Part shown: positions 52,140 through 61,818 of the stretch, piece by piece
Numbering within the stretch: the first letter of the stretch is position 1
How the letters are laid out: every line of letters begins with the position of its first letter
NCBI RefSeq assembly: GCF_039652555.1
Contig: NZ_JBDJAF010000001.1
Location: 434,001-498,000 of the forward strand
Length of the DNA: 64,000 nt
Reading direction: 5' to 3'
DNA from: Parafrigoribacterium mesophilum
GTDB lineage: Bacteria > Actinomycetota > Actinomycetes > Actinomycetales > Microbacteriaceae
The notes under the pieces: generated by a model
The model's input: only the letters and a program-made list of their open reading frames with translations
Database searches by the model: none
What the model was told of the DNA's origin: nothing
Position numbers and translations under genes: made by a program

Positions 52140-54521
52140 CTATTCCGTGGCCGGTGCCCTCGGCGAGTGCTCGCTCCACACCGTCACCGTGCCGCCAGCG
52201 GCCGGTGAGACCAGGATCATGCCCTGCCGATCGGTGCGCTCGGCGCTCGTCCCGACGGACGCGAGGATGCCCAGCAGTGCCGCCGTCGGATGTCCGTAGT
52301 CGTTGTGCGCGCCGACCCCGATGATGCCCACCCTGGCATGTGCCACCTGGTACATTCTGAGGTTCTGGTCGGCGGAGCCGTGGTGGGCCACCTTCACCAC
52401 GTCGACCGGGCCGATCCGGTTCGCGGCCAGCACCCTGGCTTGCGGTTCCCGGCCCAGGTCCCCCAGAAAGAGAGAGCTGAGGCATCCGGACGCGCAGCCT
52501 CCGCCGCCGTGGAAGGCGATGGTCACGCTCGCGTCGTTGCCGGGTTGCACCGTGCCGAGCCGCGCTGGAGGCCACAGCACCCGCCAGTTGAGCTGACCGA
52601 GGGTGCCCGCCTCGCCCTGGGCCACCTCATCGACGTGAGCTCCGGATGCCGCGAGCGCCTGCCGGAGTTTTGTGTCGTGCGCGTCGGAGACCGGGCCGAC
52701 CATGGCGCGGTCCACCCGACCGAAGACCGCGGCGGTCCCACCGACATGGTCGAGGTCGTAGTGGGTGAGCACGAGGAGCTGGATGCGGCCGATGCCGAGT
52801 TCGCGGAGGCACTTCTCCAGCGGTCTCGGGTCCGGTCCGGTGTCGACGAGCGCGACCTGACCGGCGCTGCGCACGAGCACGGCGTCGCCCTGTCCAATGT
52901 CGCAGGCGGCGATCTCCCAGTTGGCGGGTCTGGCCAACTGGCGCACGACCTGGTCGCCGACGACACCGCCCGTGTACACGACGAGGACCAGCACGAGAAG
53001 GGCTGCGGCGCCGCGCCGGGCGCGCGGCCAGCGGTCGCCGGCCAGCATGGCGAACAGGACGAGTGCGATCACCATGGCCGCCAGCGCGACACCGACGGCG
53101 CCGGGCAGCCACCGTGCCTGACTGCCGGGGAGCGCGGTGAAGAACCGCGCGACCGCGGCGATCCACGTGGACGGCAGCCATGCCGCAGCGGCCACGGCGT
53201 GTCCGAGCGGCGGCGCGATCGGGATCAGCAGGCACGCCGCCAAGCCGAGCACGGTCGCCAGCGGAGCGGCCGGTTCGCTGAGCAGGTTGGCGACCACGCC
53301 GTAGACCGGAATAGCGGGGTTCAGCAGGATGAGCACCGGCTGGCAGGCGATCTGTGCCGCCAACGGGATGGCGATCACCGCGGCGAGGGGGCGTGGCATC
53401 CCGCGGCCGAGCAGTGCGGTCAGCGGCCGCACGAGCAGGAGCAGCCCGGCCGTGGCCAGCACCGAGAGCAGGAACCCGTAGTTGCGGCACAGCCACGGGT
53501 CGATCGTGAGCAGGATGATCACCGCGAGCGAGAGCACCGGGATGCCGCGCAGCGAGCGCCCGCCCGCCATCGCGGCGAGAACCAGCGCTGCCATCACAGC
53601 GGCCCGCAACACGCTGGCCTGAGGGGTTACCAAAGCCACGAAGCCGACCAGTACGACCAGGGCACCGCCGACGCGCCAGTGACGAGGGATGCCGGCCGCG
53701 GCGCCGGCAATCATGACCAGCCCGATAATCACCGCGCAATTGGCGCCGGACACCGCGGTGAGGTGGCTCAGCGAGGTGGACTTCATCGCGGCGTCGAGGG
53801 TGACGTTCACCGCGCTGGTGTCGCCGATCGCCAGTCCGGGAAGCAGGTCGCCGCCGTCGCCGGGTAGCGAGCGTGATGCGCCGACGAAACCGGATCGCAG
53901 CGCGTTGGCCCAGTCCAGGTACCACGGCGGGTGCCCGATCACGCGCGGACTGCCCCGCGCGAAGACGAGGAAGGCGACCGAGTCTCCCGGTTCGGCGGCC
54001 GCGATCGTGCCGGCGAGCACGAGTCCGGTGCCGATGCCCGAGCCGTCCGGCGCATCCGGCGCGCCGAACAGCAGCACCGGCACCCGGGATGACGATCGCA
54101 CCTGCCCCACGGTGACCGAGGTGAGGGTAATCGACAGCGGGGTGCGGGCGCTGCCCGGGTGGAATACCGCGTCGGTGACCGCGGTCGCGGTGATTGAGCG
54201 GTGGCTCTGGGCCGCGCGCACGAGCACCTGAGGCATCCGCGCCGGCGCGGCGAGTGCGGCGGCACTGAGCACCAGTGCCGCCGCGGCTGAGGCGAGGACG
54301 ACGGAGCCGGCCATCACGCCCAGCGCTCGGCGAAGCCGGCTGGCGCCCAGCCCGCGCAGGCGGAACTGTTGCGGGCCGGCGATGAGCAGTGCCACGGCGG
54401 TGACGCCGGCGAGAATCCACAGCAGCACCGCGGCGGCACTGAGCCGGTCCGGGAAGCCGACCAGCACGGCCAGCACGATCCACGCGACCGCCGCCGGTAC
54501 TGCCAGGCGCAGGTCGCCCAT
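52140..54521 (-). CDS. comEC: DNA uptake channel protein ComEC/Rec2
   Basis: A 793-residue polytopic membrane protein with the Competence domain (helices through residues 200-500, including SHLTAVSGANCAVIIGLVMI) and a C-terminal metallo-beta-lactamase-like domain (LLVLTHYDLDHVGGTAAVF and VVKVAHHGSADQN). It forms the channel for single-stranded DNA in natural transformation. It is complete and typical. It lies ten bases downstream of comEA. Confidence 0.95.
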   Translation of the reverse strand: MGDLRLAVPAAVAWIVLAVLVGFPDRLSAAAVLLWILAGVTAVALLIAGPQQFRLRGLGASRLRRALGVMAGSVVLASAAAALVLSAAALAAPARMPQVLVRAAQSHRSITATAVTDAVFHPGSARTPLSITLTSVTVGQVRSSSRVPVLLFGAPDAPDGSGIGTGLVLAGTIAAAEPGDSVAFLVFARGSPRVIGHPPWYLDWANALRSGFVGASRSLPGDGGDLLPGLAIGDTSAVNVTLDAAMKSTSLSHLTAVSGANCAVIIGLVMIAGAAAGIPRHWRVGGALVVLVGFVALVTPQASVLRAAVMAALVLAAMAGGRSLRGIPVLSLAVIILLTIDPWLCRNYGFLLSVLATAGLLLLVRPLTALLGRGMPRPLAAVIAIPLAAQIACQPVLILLNPAIPVYGVVANLLSEPAAPLATVLGLAACLLIPIAPPLGHAVAAAAWLPSTWIAAVARFFTALPGSQARWLPGAVGVALAAMVIALVLFAMLAGDRWPRARRGAAALLVLVLVVYTGGVVGDQVVRQLARPANWEIAACDIGQGDAVLVRSAGQVALVDTGPDPRPLEKCLRELGIGRIQLLVLTHYDLDHVGGTAAVFGRVDRAMVGPVSDAHDTKLRQALAASGAHVDEVAQGEAGTLGQLNWRVLWPPARLGTVQPGNDASVTIAFHGGGGCASGCLSSLFLGDLGREPQARVLAANRIGPVDVVKVAHHGSADQNLRMYQVAHARVGIIGVGAHNDYGHPTAALLGILASVGTSAERTDRQGMILVSPAAGGTVTVWSEHSPRAPATE

Positions 54522-54531
54522 CAGTCGGCCA

Positions 54532-55173
54532 TCACACCGTGACCAGGTCTTTGAGTTCCGCGAAGGTCTTCTCGCCGATTCCGGTCACACTCATCAGGTC
54601 TTCGACCGCGTTGAAGCGGCCATTGGCTTGGCGCCAGGCGACGATGCGCTTCGCCATGGCCGGGCCGACCCTGGGCAGTGTTTCGAGGTCCGATTCGCTG
54701 GCCGTGTTGATGTTCACCTTGCCGCCGACGGTGCTGGTGCCTCCGGTCACGGGCCCACCCGGCGGCCCGACGGCTTCGCCCACCTTCGGCACGTAGATCT
54801 GTTCGCCGTCCGAAACGGGACGGGCCAGGTTCAGCTGCGCCCGGTCGGCATCCGGGCTGAACCCGCCGGCCGCCGCGACGGCGTCGACCGCACGGTCACC
54901 CTGGTGCAGCTGGTAGAGGCCGGGCGTTGCGACAGCGCCGAGGATGTGTACGAACAGCGCGGCTCCGGGTGCCTGATCGGCCCCGGATGATGGTGCGGCG
55001 CCGACAGCCGTTCCCGACGACGGTGCGGGAGCGATCGTTGTGGTGACGCCGGCGGACGAGAACGCCGACACGAGCACCGCTATCCCCAGCCCGGCGATCA
55101 GCAGCACAACGGCCGCTCCGATGCCCACACGCATCCGGGAACGTCGTCCGTCGGCCAGGAGTTGCCCAATCAT
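54532..55173 (-). CDS. comEA: ComEA-like DNA-binding protein
   Basis: A 213-residue protein with one membrane anchor near residues 18-37 (VGIGAAVVLLIAGLGIAVLV), a variable Ser/Gly/Ala linker, a SLBB-like domain (ALFVHILGAVATPGLYQL) and a C-terminal helix-hairpin-helix DNA-binding domain (VNINTASESDLETLPRVGPAMAKRIV). It is the receptor for DNA in competence. I chose ATG 55173; a longer in-frame start at 55242 is possible. Confidence 0.93.
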   Translation of the reverse strand: MIGQLLADGRRSRMRVGIGAAVVLLIAGLGIAVLVSAFSSAGVTTTIAPAPSSGTAVGAAPSSGADQAPGAALFVHILGAVATPGLYQLHQGDRAVDAVAAAGGFSPDADRAQLNLARPVSDGEQIYVPKVGEAVGPPGGPVTGGTSTVGGKVNINTASESDLETLPRVGPAMAKRIVAWRQANGRFNAVEDLMSVTGIGEKTFAELKDLVTV

Positions 55174-55260
55174 GCGCGCGACGTTAGCGCGCGTCAGTGG
55201 CCCGGCACGGCCGATCGGTCCAGTTTGTGCACTTCCGCGCAACGTCTCACCGGTGAGGGA

Positions 55261-55282
55261 CTAGTCCTTCTCGAGGGACTAG
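55261..55282. other. short hairpin beside palindrome copy 2
   Basis: CTAGTCC and GGACTAG, seven perfect bases around an eight-base loop. It has no T-run on either strand. It stands between comEA and palindrome copy 2. Confidence 0.55.
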
Positions 55283-55299
55283 ACGTCCCCGTCCCGCAA

Positions 55300-55380
55300 C
55301 CCGTTTCACGGAGATTCTGTCCGGAACACCCGGATCGACTGGTAATTGGGGTGCCGGTGACAGTTTTTCCTTGAAACGGG
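55300..55380. repeat. long palindrome, family A copy 2
   Basis: Imperfect arms at 55300-55324 (begins CCCGTTTCACGGAG) and 55354-55380 (ends TTGAAACGGG). The left arm matches copy 1 in 21 of its 22 bases; the right arm has more changes. The centre differs from copy 1. It sits downstream of the leuS stop, as copy 1 sits downstream of the MFS stop. Confidence 0.88.
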
Positions 55381-55421
55381 TTTCTACCGGGCTGGATGAT
55401 CCGGGCGGGAATGGGTGGACG

Positions 55422-55448
55422 AGGGGAGGGCGGGGCGGGGCGGGGGGG
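55422..55448. repeat. G-rich tract downstream of leuS
   Basis: Runs of three to seven G (GGGGAGGGCGGGGCGGGG, then C and seven G) on the plus strand, ending six bases before the leuS stop. A possible G-quadruplex; the leuS message would be C-rich here. Confidence 0.75.
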
Positions 55449-55453
55449 TACGG

Positions 55454-57997
55454 CTAGCGCACGACGAAGTTGACCAGCCGCGGGGCGCGGACCACCACGG
55501 TGCGCACTTCCGCCGCACCGATGTGCCGAGCCACGGACGGCAGGGCGCGGGCAAGCGCTTCCAGGTCGGTGGCGGCGATGTCCGGGGCGACCTGGAGCCG
55601 GTCGCGCACCTTGCCGTTGACCTGCACGATCGCGGTCACCGACTCCTCCACGAGGAGTGCGGGATCGGCGTCCTGCCAGCCGGCCAGGGCCACCGTCGGC
55701 TGGTGGCCGAGCTTCTCCCACATGTCCTCGGCGGTGTACGGCGCGAACAGGCTCAGTGCCACAGCGACGGCTTCGGCGGCCTCCCGCACCGCGGGATCCC
55801 CTCCCCCGACACCGGAATCGATCGTCTTGCGGGTGGCGTTGACCAGTTCCATGATTCTGGCGACGGCGACGTTGAACTTGAACGATTCGATGATGGCGGG
55901 AACTTCGGCGAGGAAGTGATGGGTGATCCGCCGCAGTGACGGGTCACCGGTCGTGGCGTCCACCCCCGGCTCACTCGTCACGTCTCCGGCCAGCCGCCAG
56001 GCGCGGGCCAGGAACTTCGCCGAGCCGTGCGGCGAGACGTCTTTCCAGTCGATGTCGTCCTCCGGCGGCCCGGCGAACGACATCGTGAGCCGCACCGCAT
56101 CGACGCCGTGCTCCTCGAGTTGCTCGCTCAGCCGCACCAGGTTGCCCTTGCTCTTGCTCATCGCTGAGCCGTCCATGAGCACCATGCCCTGGTTGAGCAA
56201 GGCGCTGAACGGTTCGGTGAATCCGACATAGCCGAGGTCGTAAAGCACCTTGGTGATGAACCGGGCGTAGAGCAGGTGCAGGATGGCGTGGGTCACGCCG
56301 CCGACGTACTGGTCAACGGGCGCCCATTCGTCGACCTTGTCGCGCTCGAAGGGCTTGTCCGCGTCATGCGGGTTCAGGAACCGCAGGAAGTACCACGAGC
56401 TGTCCACGAACGTGTCCATGGTGTCCGGGTCGCGGCGGGCCGGGGTGCCGTCGATCGGGTTCGGCACGTTCACCCAATCGGTGGCCGCGCCGAGCGGCGA
56501 TGTGCCGCGCGGCTTGAGGTCGAGTCCTTCGGTGGGCGGCAGCACCACGGGCAACTGGTCTTCCGGTACCGGGATCAGGGTGCCGTCGGCGCCGTGGATG
56601 ATCGGGATCGGAGTGCCCCAGTAACGCTGTCGGGAAATCAGCCAGTCGCGCAGACGGTAGGCCTTGGTCGCGCGGCCTTGACCGGATGCGGTGAGTTGCT
56701 CCGTGATCTTCCGGATAGCGTCCGCCTTGCCGAGGCCGTCCAGGTCGCCCGAGTTGATCATCACGCCGGCACCGGCGAGCGCCACTCCGCTGTCGGCGGG
56801 GTCGGCGGCCGGTTCCTCGGCCGTGCCCGTGTCCACCACGACGCGTACCGGCATGCAAAACGCACGGGCGAAGTCCAGGTCGCGCTGGTCGTGGGCAGGC
56901 ACCGCCATCACCGCTCCGTGGCCGTAGTCGGACAGCACGTAGTCAGCGGCCCAGATCGGTAGCCGCTCACCGTTGACCGGGTTGACGGCATACCGGTGCA
57001 GGAACACGCCGGTCTTCGGCCGGTCCGTGGACTGCCGTTCTATCTCGGTGATCTTCTGCACCTCGCCGAGGTAGTTGCGGAAGCTCTCCTGAACTTCAGG
57101 CGTGGATCCGGCCGCAAGTTCTGCCGCGAGCTCGGAGTCGGGGGCGACCACCATGAACGTCGCGCCGTACAGCGTGTCCGGGCGGGTGGTGAACACCGTC
57201 ACCGGGTCGTCGCGCCCTTCGATCACGAAGTCGACGTCGGCGCCGACTGACCGGCCGATCCAGTTGCGCTGCATCGTCAGCACCTTGGCCGGCCAAGCAC
57301 CCTCAAGGCCGTCGAGGTCATCGAGCAGCCGATCGGCGTAGTCCGTGATCTTCAGGTACCACTGCGTGAGCTTCTTCTTGACGACCATCGCGCCGCTGCG
57401 CTCCGACGTGCCATCCGCCAGCACCTGCTCGTTGGCCAGCACGGTGAGGTCCACCGGATCCCAGTTCACCCAGGAGTCCTTGCGGTAGGCCAGACCCTTC
57501 TCGTACATCTTGAGGAACAGCCACTGGTTCCACTTGTAGTATTCCGGGTCGCTCGTGTGCAGAACGCGGGACCAGTCGAACGAGGCGGCGTAGAGCCGCA
57601 TGGTGCTCTTCTGCTGATCGATGTTGTCGTAGGTCCAGCCGCGCGGGTCGATTCCCCGCTTGATCGCGGCGTTCTCGGCGGGCAGCCCGAACGAGTCCCA
57701 ACCGATCGGATGCAGCACGTTGTAGCCGCGCTGGCGCCAATACCGGGCGATCACATCACCGAGCGCGTACGCCTCCGCGTGCCCCATGTGCAGATCCCCC
57801 GACGGGTACGGGAACATGTCGAGCACGTACTTCTTCGGCCGACTGTCGTCGTCGGCGGCGGTGAACGGCTGCAGGGAGTCCCACACCGACTGCCATTTCG
57901 ACTGGATCTGGGCCACGTCGTACCCGCCCGCGGCGTCCTGCTGCGCTGCCACGGTTTCCACGGATTCACGATCGTTGCTCACGGGACTCTCAATCAC
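55454..57997 (-). CDS. leuS: leucyl-tRNA synthetase
   Basis: An 847-residue class I synthetase. The HIGH motif reads HMGH (GDLHMGHAEAYALGD) and the KMSKS motif AMSKS (GSAMSKSKGN). The CP1 editing domain is present (TTRPDTLYGATFMVVAP) and the C-terminal domain ends in RAPRLVNFVVR. ATG 57997 is the start; a GTG six codons later is possible. It charges tRNA-Leu, whose supply would control the leuA leader at 34382. Confidence 0.96.
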   Translation of the reverse strand: MIESPVSNDRESVETVAAQQDAAGGYDVAQIQSKWQSVWDSLQPFTAADDDSRPKKYVLDMFPYPSGDLHMGHAEAYALGDVIARYWRQRGYNVLHPIGWDSFGLPAENAAIKRGIDPRGWTYDNIDQQKSTMRLYAASFDWSRVLHTSDPEYYKWNQWLFLKMYEKGLAYRKDSWVNWDPVDLTVLANEQVLADGTSERSGAMVVKKKLTQWYLKITDYADRLLDDLDGLEGAWPAKVLTMQRNWIGRSVGADVDFVIEGRDDPVTVFTTRPDTLYGATFMVVAPDSELAAELAAGSTPEVQESFRNYLGEVQKITEIERQSTDRPKTGVFLHRYAVNPVNGERLPIWAADYVLSDYGHGAVMAVPAHDQRDLDFARAFCMPVRVVVDTGTAEEPAADPADSGVALAGAGVMINSGDLDGLGKADAIRKITEQLTASGQGRATKAYRLRDWLISRQRYWGTPIPIIHGADGTLIPVPEDQLPVVLPPTEGLDLKPRGTSPLGAATDWVNVPNPIDGTPARRDPDTMDTFVDSSWYFLRFLNPHDADKPFERDKVDEWAPVDQYVGGVTHAILHLLYARFITKVLYDLGYVGFTEPFSALLNQGMVLMDGSAMSKSKGNLVRLSEQLEEHGVDAVRLTMSFAGPPEDDIDWKDVSPHGSAKFLARAWRLAGDVTSEPGVDATTGDPSLRRITHHFLAEVPAIIESFKFNVAVARIMELVNATRKTIDSGVGGGDPAVREAAEAVAVALSLFAPYTAEDMWEKLGHQPTVALAGWQDADPALLVEESVTAIVQVNGKVRDRLQVAPDIAATDLEALARALPSVARHIGAAEVRTVVVRAPRLVNFVVR

Positions 57998-58020
57998 TCT
58001 GTTTCAGCCAGAATCCAAGA

Positions 58021-59376
58021 TTACCGAACGCCGAGCACAGCGAGCAGCGCGGCGGCCTTGAGCTTGACCTCGGCCAGCTCGGCCTGCGGCACCGACAACG
58101 TGGTGATGCCTCCCCCGGCACCGACCGTCGCGCCAACCTCGTCGATCACAATGCTCCGGATGACCATGGCCAGCTCGATGCCGCCGTCACCGGAGAAGTA
58201 GCCGAACACGCCGGAGTAGATGCCGCGCGGGCGCCGTTCCAGTTCATCGAGCAGTTGTGTCGCGCGCAGCTTGGGGGCACCGGTCATCGACCCGGCGGGG
58301 AAGCAGGCGGCCACGGCGTCCAGCCCGTCCAACCCGTCCGCCAACTGACCGCGGATCGTGCTGACCAGCTGGTGTACCTGTGCGAAGGTCTCCACGGCCA
58401 GCAGGCTCGGCACACTGACCGAGCCCACGGCGCAGACCCGGCTGAGGTCATTGCGCATCAGGTCGACGATCATCAGGTTCTCGGCACGCTCCTTGTCGTC
58501 GCTGGCAAGCTCGCGCCGCAGCGCGGCGTCTTCGGCATCACTCGCTCCGCGCGGCCGGGTGCCCTTGATCGGCCGAGTTTGCACCACACCCTGCGGTGTG
58601 ACGGTGAGGAACAACTCCGGGGTGGCGCTGAGCAGCGCAGTCTCGCCGACCCTGATCAGGGCCGAATGCCGGGTGGGGCTGGCTGCGCGCAGCGCCAGGT
58701 AGACCGCGAGCGGATCGGGATGGACATCGAGGCTGGCCTCGTTGGTGAGGCACAGTTGATAGGCGTCGCCGCGCCGGATGGCGGCCTGAGCGGCGCGGAT
58801 CAGGCCCAGGTATTCGCTGTCGCTGTATGCCCAATGCACGGCGGGTTCCCCCGCCGGGCGGGATGGTTGATGTACCTGGGTGACGGAATCGGTGTCGATA
58901 CCGTCCAAGACGGCCACGGTGCGTTCCCGCCAGTCAAGGACCTCCCCGCGCCACTGGTCGGCGAGCGCCATCAACGACACGGTGCCTGAGCCGTGGTCGA
59001 ACACCACGACCCGGTCGGCGTAGAGCAACGCGGCATCCGGATGTCTGCTCCGGTGAGACACCGGCACGCCCATCGTCTCTCCGCGCCGTTCGTAACCGAG
59101 CCAGCCGACCCAGCCGAGCCGGAACGCCGCTTCGGTCGGTTCGGACCCGACCGGCGGTGATCCGCCGGCCAGTTCGGCGCGCAGGAATGCGAGCACCGAC
59201 TCGTCGTCGCGAGGAACGAAGATTCGCGACGACGACCCCAGGTAGCTTCTGCCGCTCGTCGCGACACTGCCGCTGTCCAACCAGAAGCAATTCGTGTCGC
59301 CGCCGTGCAAGGCCACGAACGCGTCTTCCGGATCGATCCACCGCCGATATTCAGTTGTGAGAACGCGGCGCCGCAT
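58021..59376 (-). CDS. pabB: aminodeoxychorismate synthase component I
   Basis: A 451-residue chorismate-utilising enzyme that forms 4-amino-4-deoxychorismate for folate. Motifs: TRPIKGTRPRG, KERAENLMIVDLMRNDLSRV, FPAGSMTGAPKLRA and RGIYSGVFGYFS. The PIKGT form, with Lys in place of the Ala of anthranilate synthase, supports PabB over TrpE. It is divergent from pabC; the two starts are separated by only 11 bases. The glutamine amidotransferase subunit is not in the window. Confidence 0.92.
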   Translation of the reverse strand: MRRRVLTTEYRRWIDPEDAFVALHGGDTNCFWLDSGSVATSGRSYLGSSSRIFVPRDDESVLAFLRAELAGGSPPVGSEPTEAAFRLGWVGWLGYERRGETMGVPVSHRSRHPDAALLYADRVVVFDHGSGTVSLMALADQWRGEVLDWRERTVAVLDGIDTDSVTQVHQPSRPAGEPAVHWAYSDSEYLGLIRAAQAAIRRGDAYQLCLTNEASLDVHPDPLAVYLALRAASPTRHSALIRVGETALLSATPELFLTVTPQGVVQTRPIKGTRPRGASDAEDAALRRELASDDKERAENLMIVDLMRNDLSRVCAVGSVSVPSLLAVETFAQVHQLVSTIRGQLADGLDGLDAVAACFPAGSMTGAPKLRATQLLDELERRPRGIYSGVFGYFSGDGGIELAMVIRSIVIDEVGATVGAGGGITTLSVPQAELAEVKLKAAALLAVLGVR

Positions 59377-59387
59377 ACCCTAACCCT

Positions 59388-60182
59388 ATGACCATGCACT
59401 CCTGCCTTCTGTGGGCTTCCGACCGGTTCGAGCAGGACGAAGTCGCCGGTGAGGACGTGACGGTGCTGGCGGCCGATTCCTGGTTGGTCGCGGAGGGTCA
59501 AGTTCTCGCCCTGGAGTTGCACAGGGCACGGTTTTTCGCCGCCTTCACCCCGGAGCAGCGCGGCCGACTTCGGCTCGACGAGTTTTGGGCCGCGTCCCTT
59601 GACCGAATCCCGCTCGCCGGCGACTGGTTCCCCCGCGTGGAGTTGCGTCAGGCCGGTAGGATTCAGCGGCTGGCGTTCCGGCTGCGGAGCGCGCCGCCGC
59701 TGGGCACGACGCTCACCGCGCTCACCCACGATGGCCACGACCCGCGGCGCCGACCCAGCATCAAAGGACCCGACCTCGCCACACTCGGGCGCCTGCGCCG
59801 TGATGTCGGTGCGCGAGGAGCAGACGAGGCGATCATCCTCAATGAGGCCGGCGCGATCGTGGACGGCTGCTCCACCGCGATCCTCTGGTGGCGCGGTGAC
59901 ACGCTGTGCGCGCCACCGACGCACTTCGCCCGTGTGGACAGCGTGACGGCGAAAACGCTGGTTGCCCTTGCCACCGCTGTGGGCAGCGGGATACGGTACG
60001 AGGCGGCTCAGCCACGCGAACTCGACGCTCTGGAGGTGTGGGCAGTGAACGCCCTGCACGGCATCCGCACGATCACCACCTGGATCGACGGACCAGCGAT
60101 GCTCGGTCCGTCGGCCCGGGCGTCCGCCTGGCAGGCCAGGCTGGATGCGCTGGCCAGGCCGCTGCGGCCGCCGCGCCCATGA
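59388..60182 (+). CDS. pabC: aminotransferase class IV, aminodeoxychorismate lyase-like
   Basis: A 264-residue PLP fold-type IV protein. Conserved blocks include RQAGRIQRLAFRLR, the PLP Lys within RPSIKGPDL, DEAIILNEAGAIVDGCSTAI and VWAVNALHGIRTITTW near the end. With the divergent pabB it would complete p-aminobenzoate synthesis by releasing pyruvate. The start is ATG 59388, or ATG 59394; the lack of a leader suggests a leaderless message. Its stop overlaps the DedA gene. Confidence 0.88.
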   Translation: MTMHSCLLWASDRFEQDEVAGEDVTVLAADSWLVAEGQVLALELHRARFFAAFTPEQRGRLRLDEFWAASLDRIPLAGDWFPRVELRQAGRIQRLAFRLRSAPPLGTTLTALTHDGHDPRRRPSIKGPDLATLGRLRRDVGARGADEAIILNEAGAIVDGCSTAILWWRGDTLCAPPTHFARVDSVTAKTLVALATAVGSGIRYEAAQPRELDALEVWAVNALHGIRTITTWIDGPAMLGPSARASAWQARLDALARPLRPPRP

Positions 60183-60850
60183 ACGACGCGCTGAGCTGGA
60201 TCCTCAACCTGATCCAATCGGTCGATCCACTGCTGCGATCCACCCTGGCCGGCACGGGGATGTTCCTGGAGACTTCCGTGCTCGTCGGTCTCGTCGTCCC
60301 CGGCGACACCGTCGTGTTGGTGGCCAGCACCGCGGTCGCCGGCCTGCCGGAATACCTGGTGCTGGTGGCCATGGTGATCGTCGGATCGCTCAGCGGGGAA
60401 AGCGTCGGTTTCGCCCTCGGACGTTATTTCGGACCGAAGATCCAGGCCAGTCGCCTGGGGCAGCGCTTCGGCGCCCAGCACTGGGCGCGTGCCGAGCGCT
60501 ACATCGACCGACGCGGCGGCATCGCCGTCTTCATCTCCCGATTTCTGCCGGTCTTCCATTCGCTGGTACCGCTCACCGTCGGGATGAGCACGATGCGATA
60601 CCGCAAATTCCTGGCCTGGACCGCTCCCGCCTGCGTGCTGTGGGCACTGGCGTACATCTCGGTGGGGTGGGCAGCCGCCGACAACTTCAGGAGCATGTCA
60701 GGCCAACTCCACTTCGCCGGCTACGTGTTCGTCGGGATCATCATCGCGTTCCTGCTCCTGGTGGTCCTCGCCAAAAAGATCTTGGCCGGGCGCGAGGCGC
60801 GCCACATGGACCACCAGGCAGGAGGCGACGAGAGCCGGGCAGAAGACTGA
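60179..60850 (+). CDS. DedA-family membrane protein
   Basis: A 223-residue membrane protein with about five helices. It shows the DedA pattern: FLETSVLVGLVVPGDTVVLVAST, GESVGFALGRYFG and the SRFLPVFHSLVPLTVGMSTM segment. Members are thought to flip or recycle undecaprenyl phosphate and phospholipids, or to act in proton-coupled homeostasis. The ATG overlaps the pabC stop. Confidence 0.92.
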   Translation: MNDALSWILNLIQSVDPLLRSTLAGTGMFLETSVLVGLVVPGDTVVLVASTAVAGLPEYLVLVAMVIVGSLSGESVGFALGRYFGPKIQASRLGQRFGAQHWARAERYIDRRGGIAVFISRFLPVFHSLVPLTVGMSTMRYRKFLAWTAPACVLWALAYISVGWAAADNFRSMSGQLHFAGYVFVGIIIAFLLLVVLAKKILAGREARHMDHQAGGDESRAED

Positions 60851-60854
60851 GCCG

Positions 60855-61781
60855 TTACTTGACCAGTCCGGTGTCGGCCAGCCACGCCTTGGCGATGTCC
60901 TTGGCCGACTTTTTGTCGTTGACGCTCTGGGAGTTCAGCTCCACCAAAACGCTCTGCGACAGCTTCGCATCCACCTTGTCGAGCACGGCCGTCGCCTTGG
61001 CGTCGACCTTCTTCGACACGACAGGAGCGACGTTGTCGGGAAAGAACAGTCCATCCGGATCGGCCAGAGCCACCAGGTCGTTCGACTTGATATTCGGGTC
61101 TGCCGTATAGATGTTGGCCAATTGGATCTCGTTGTCAACGAGCGCCTTGACCGTCAGCGGTCCGCCACTGTCCTCCACTGCTTTGAACCCCACGGTGGTG
61201 ATGCCGTACTTCTCTTTCAACGCGGTCGGGCCGTAGGGCCGCGTCTCGAGCTCCGAGTTACCGCCGACGATGATCGGCTCTGTCACGTTCTTCAGCGACG
61301 CGATGTCGGTGAGGTTGTACTTCTTCGCAAACGCGCGGGTCACCGTCCACGAGTTCTGATCGGCAGCTTCAGCCGGCTTCAACACCGACAGGCCCTTGGG
61401 CAGAACCGAGGTGAGGTCCTGATAGACGGCCTCCGGCGTTCCGCCCTGCGCTGACTTGTTGAGTGCTTGGTCAAGGCTGCCGATGTATTCGGGGAACACG
61501 TCGATCTTGCCTGCCTCGATTTCCGGCAGGTACACCTCGCGCTGACCGATCCGGAAGTCGCGTCGGATGGTGTATCCGGCGTCTTCCAGCGCCTGCGCAT
61601 AAATCTCGGCGATCACCTCGTTGGAGTAGTAGTCCTGCGAGCCGACGACGAGCTCACCGCCGCCGGACGCCGAGGATTCGGTGGCCAGGGGATTACCCGA
61701 TGCGCACCCTGAGAGGGCTACTGCGGCCCCCACCACGACGGCGCCGATAGCGGCGAGTCGGCCTTTTCCTGCTGTGTACAT
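60855..61781 (-). CDS. osmoprotectant-type ABC substrate-binding lipoprotein
   Basis: A 308-residue OpuAC/ProX-like binding protein. Residues 1-26 are a lipoprotein signal ending in LSGC. The fold shows LVVGSQDYYSNEVIAEIYAQALEDAGY, EIEAGKIDVFPEYIGSLDQAL and, near the end, FFPDNVAPVVSKK. It would bind glycine betaine, choline or related compounds. ATG 61781 has an AAGGAA site. It is the last gene of its operon. Confidence 0.92.
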   Translation of the reverse strand: MYTAGKGRLAAIGAVVVGAAVALSGCASGNPLATESSASGGGELVVGSQDYYSNEVIAEIYAQALEDAGYTIRRDFRIGQREVYLPEIEAGKIDVFPEYIGSLDQALNKSAQGGTPEAVYQDLTSVLPKGLSVLKPAEAADQNSWTVTRAFAKKYNLTDIASLKNVTEPIIVGGNSELETRPYGPTALKEKYGITTVGFKAVEDSGGPLTVKALVDNEIQLANIYTADPNIKSNDLVALADPDGLFFPDNVAPVVSKKVDAKATAVLDKVDAKLSQSVLVELNSQSVNDKKSAKDIAKAWLADTGLVK

Positions 61782-61818
61782 AACAGAATTCCTTACCTGT
61801 TGGGGATGATCACGTTGA

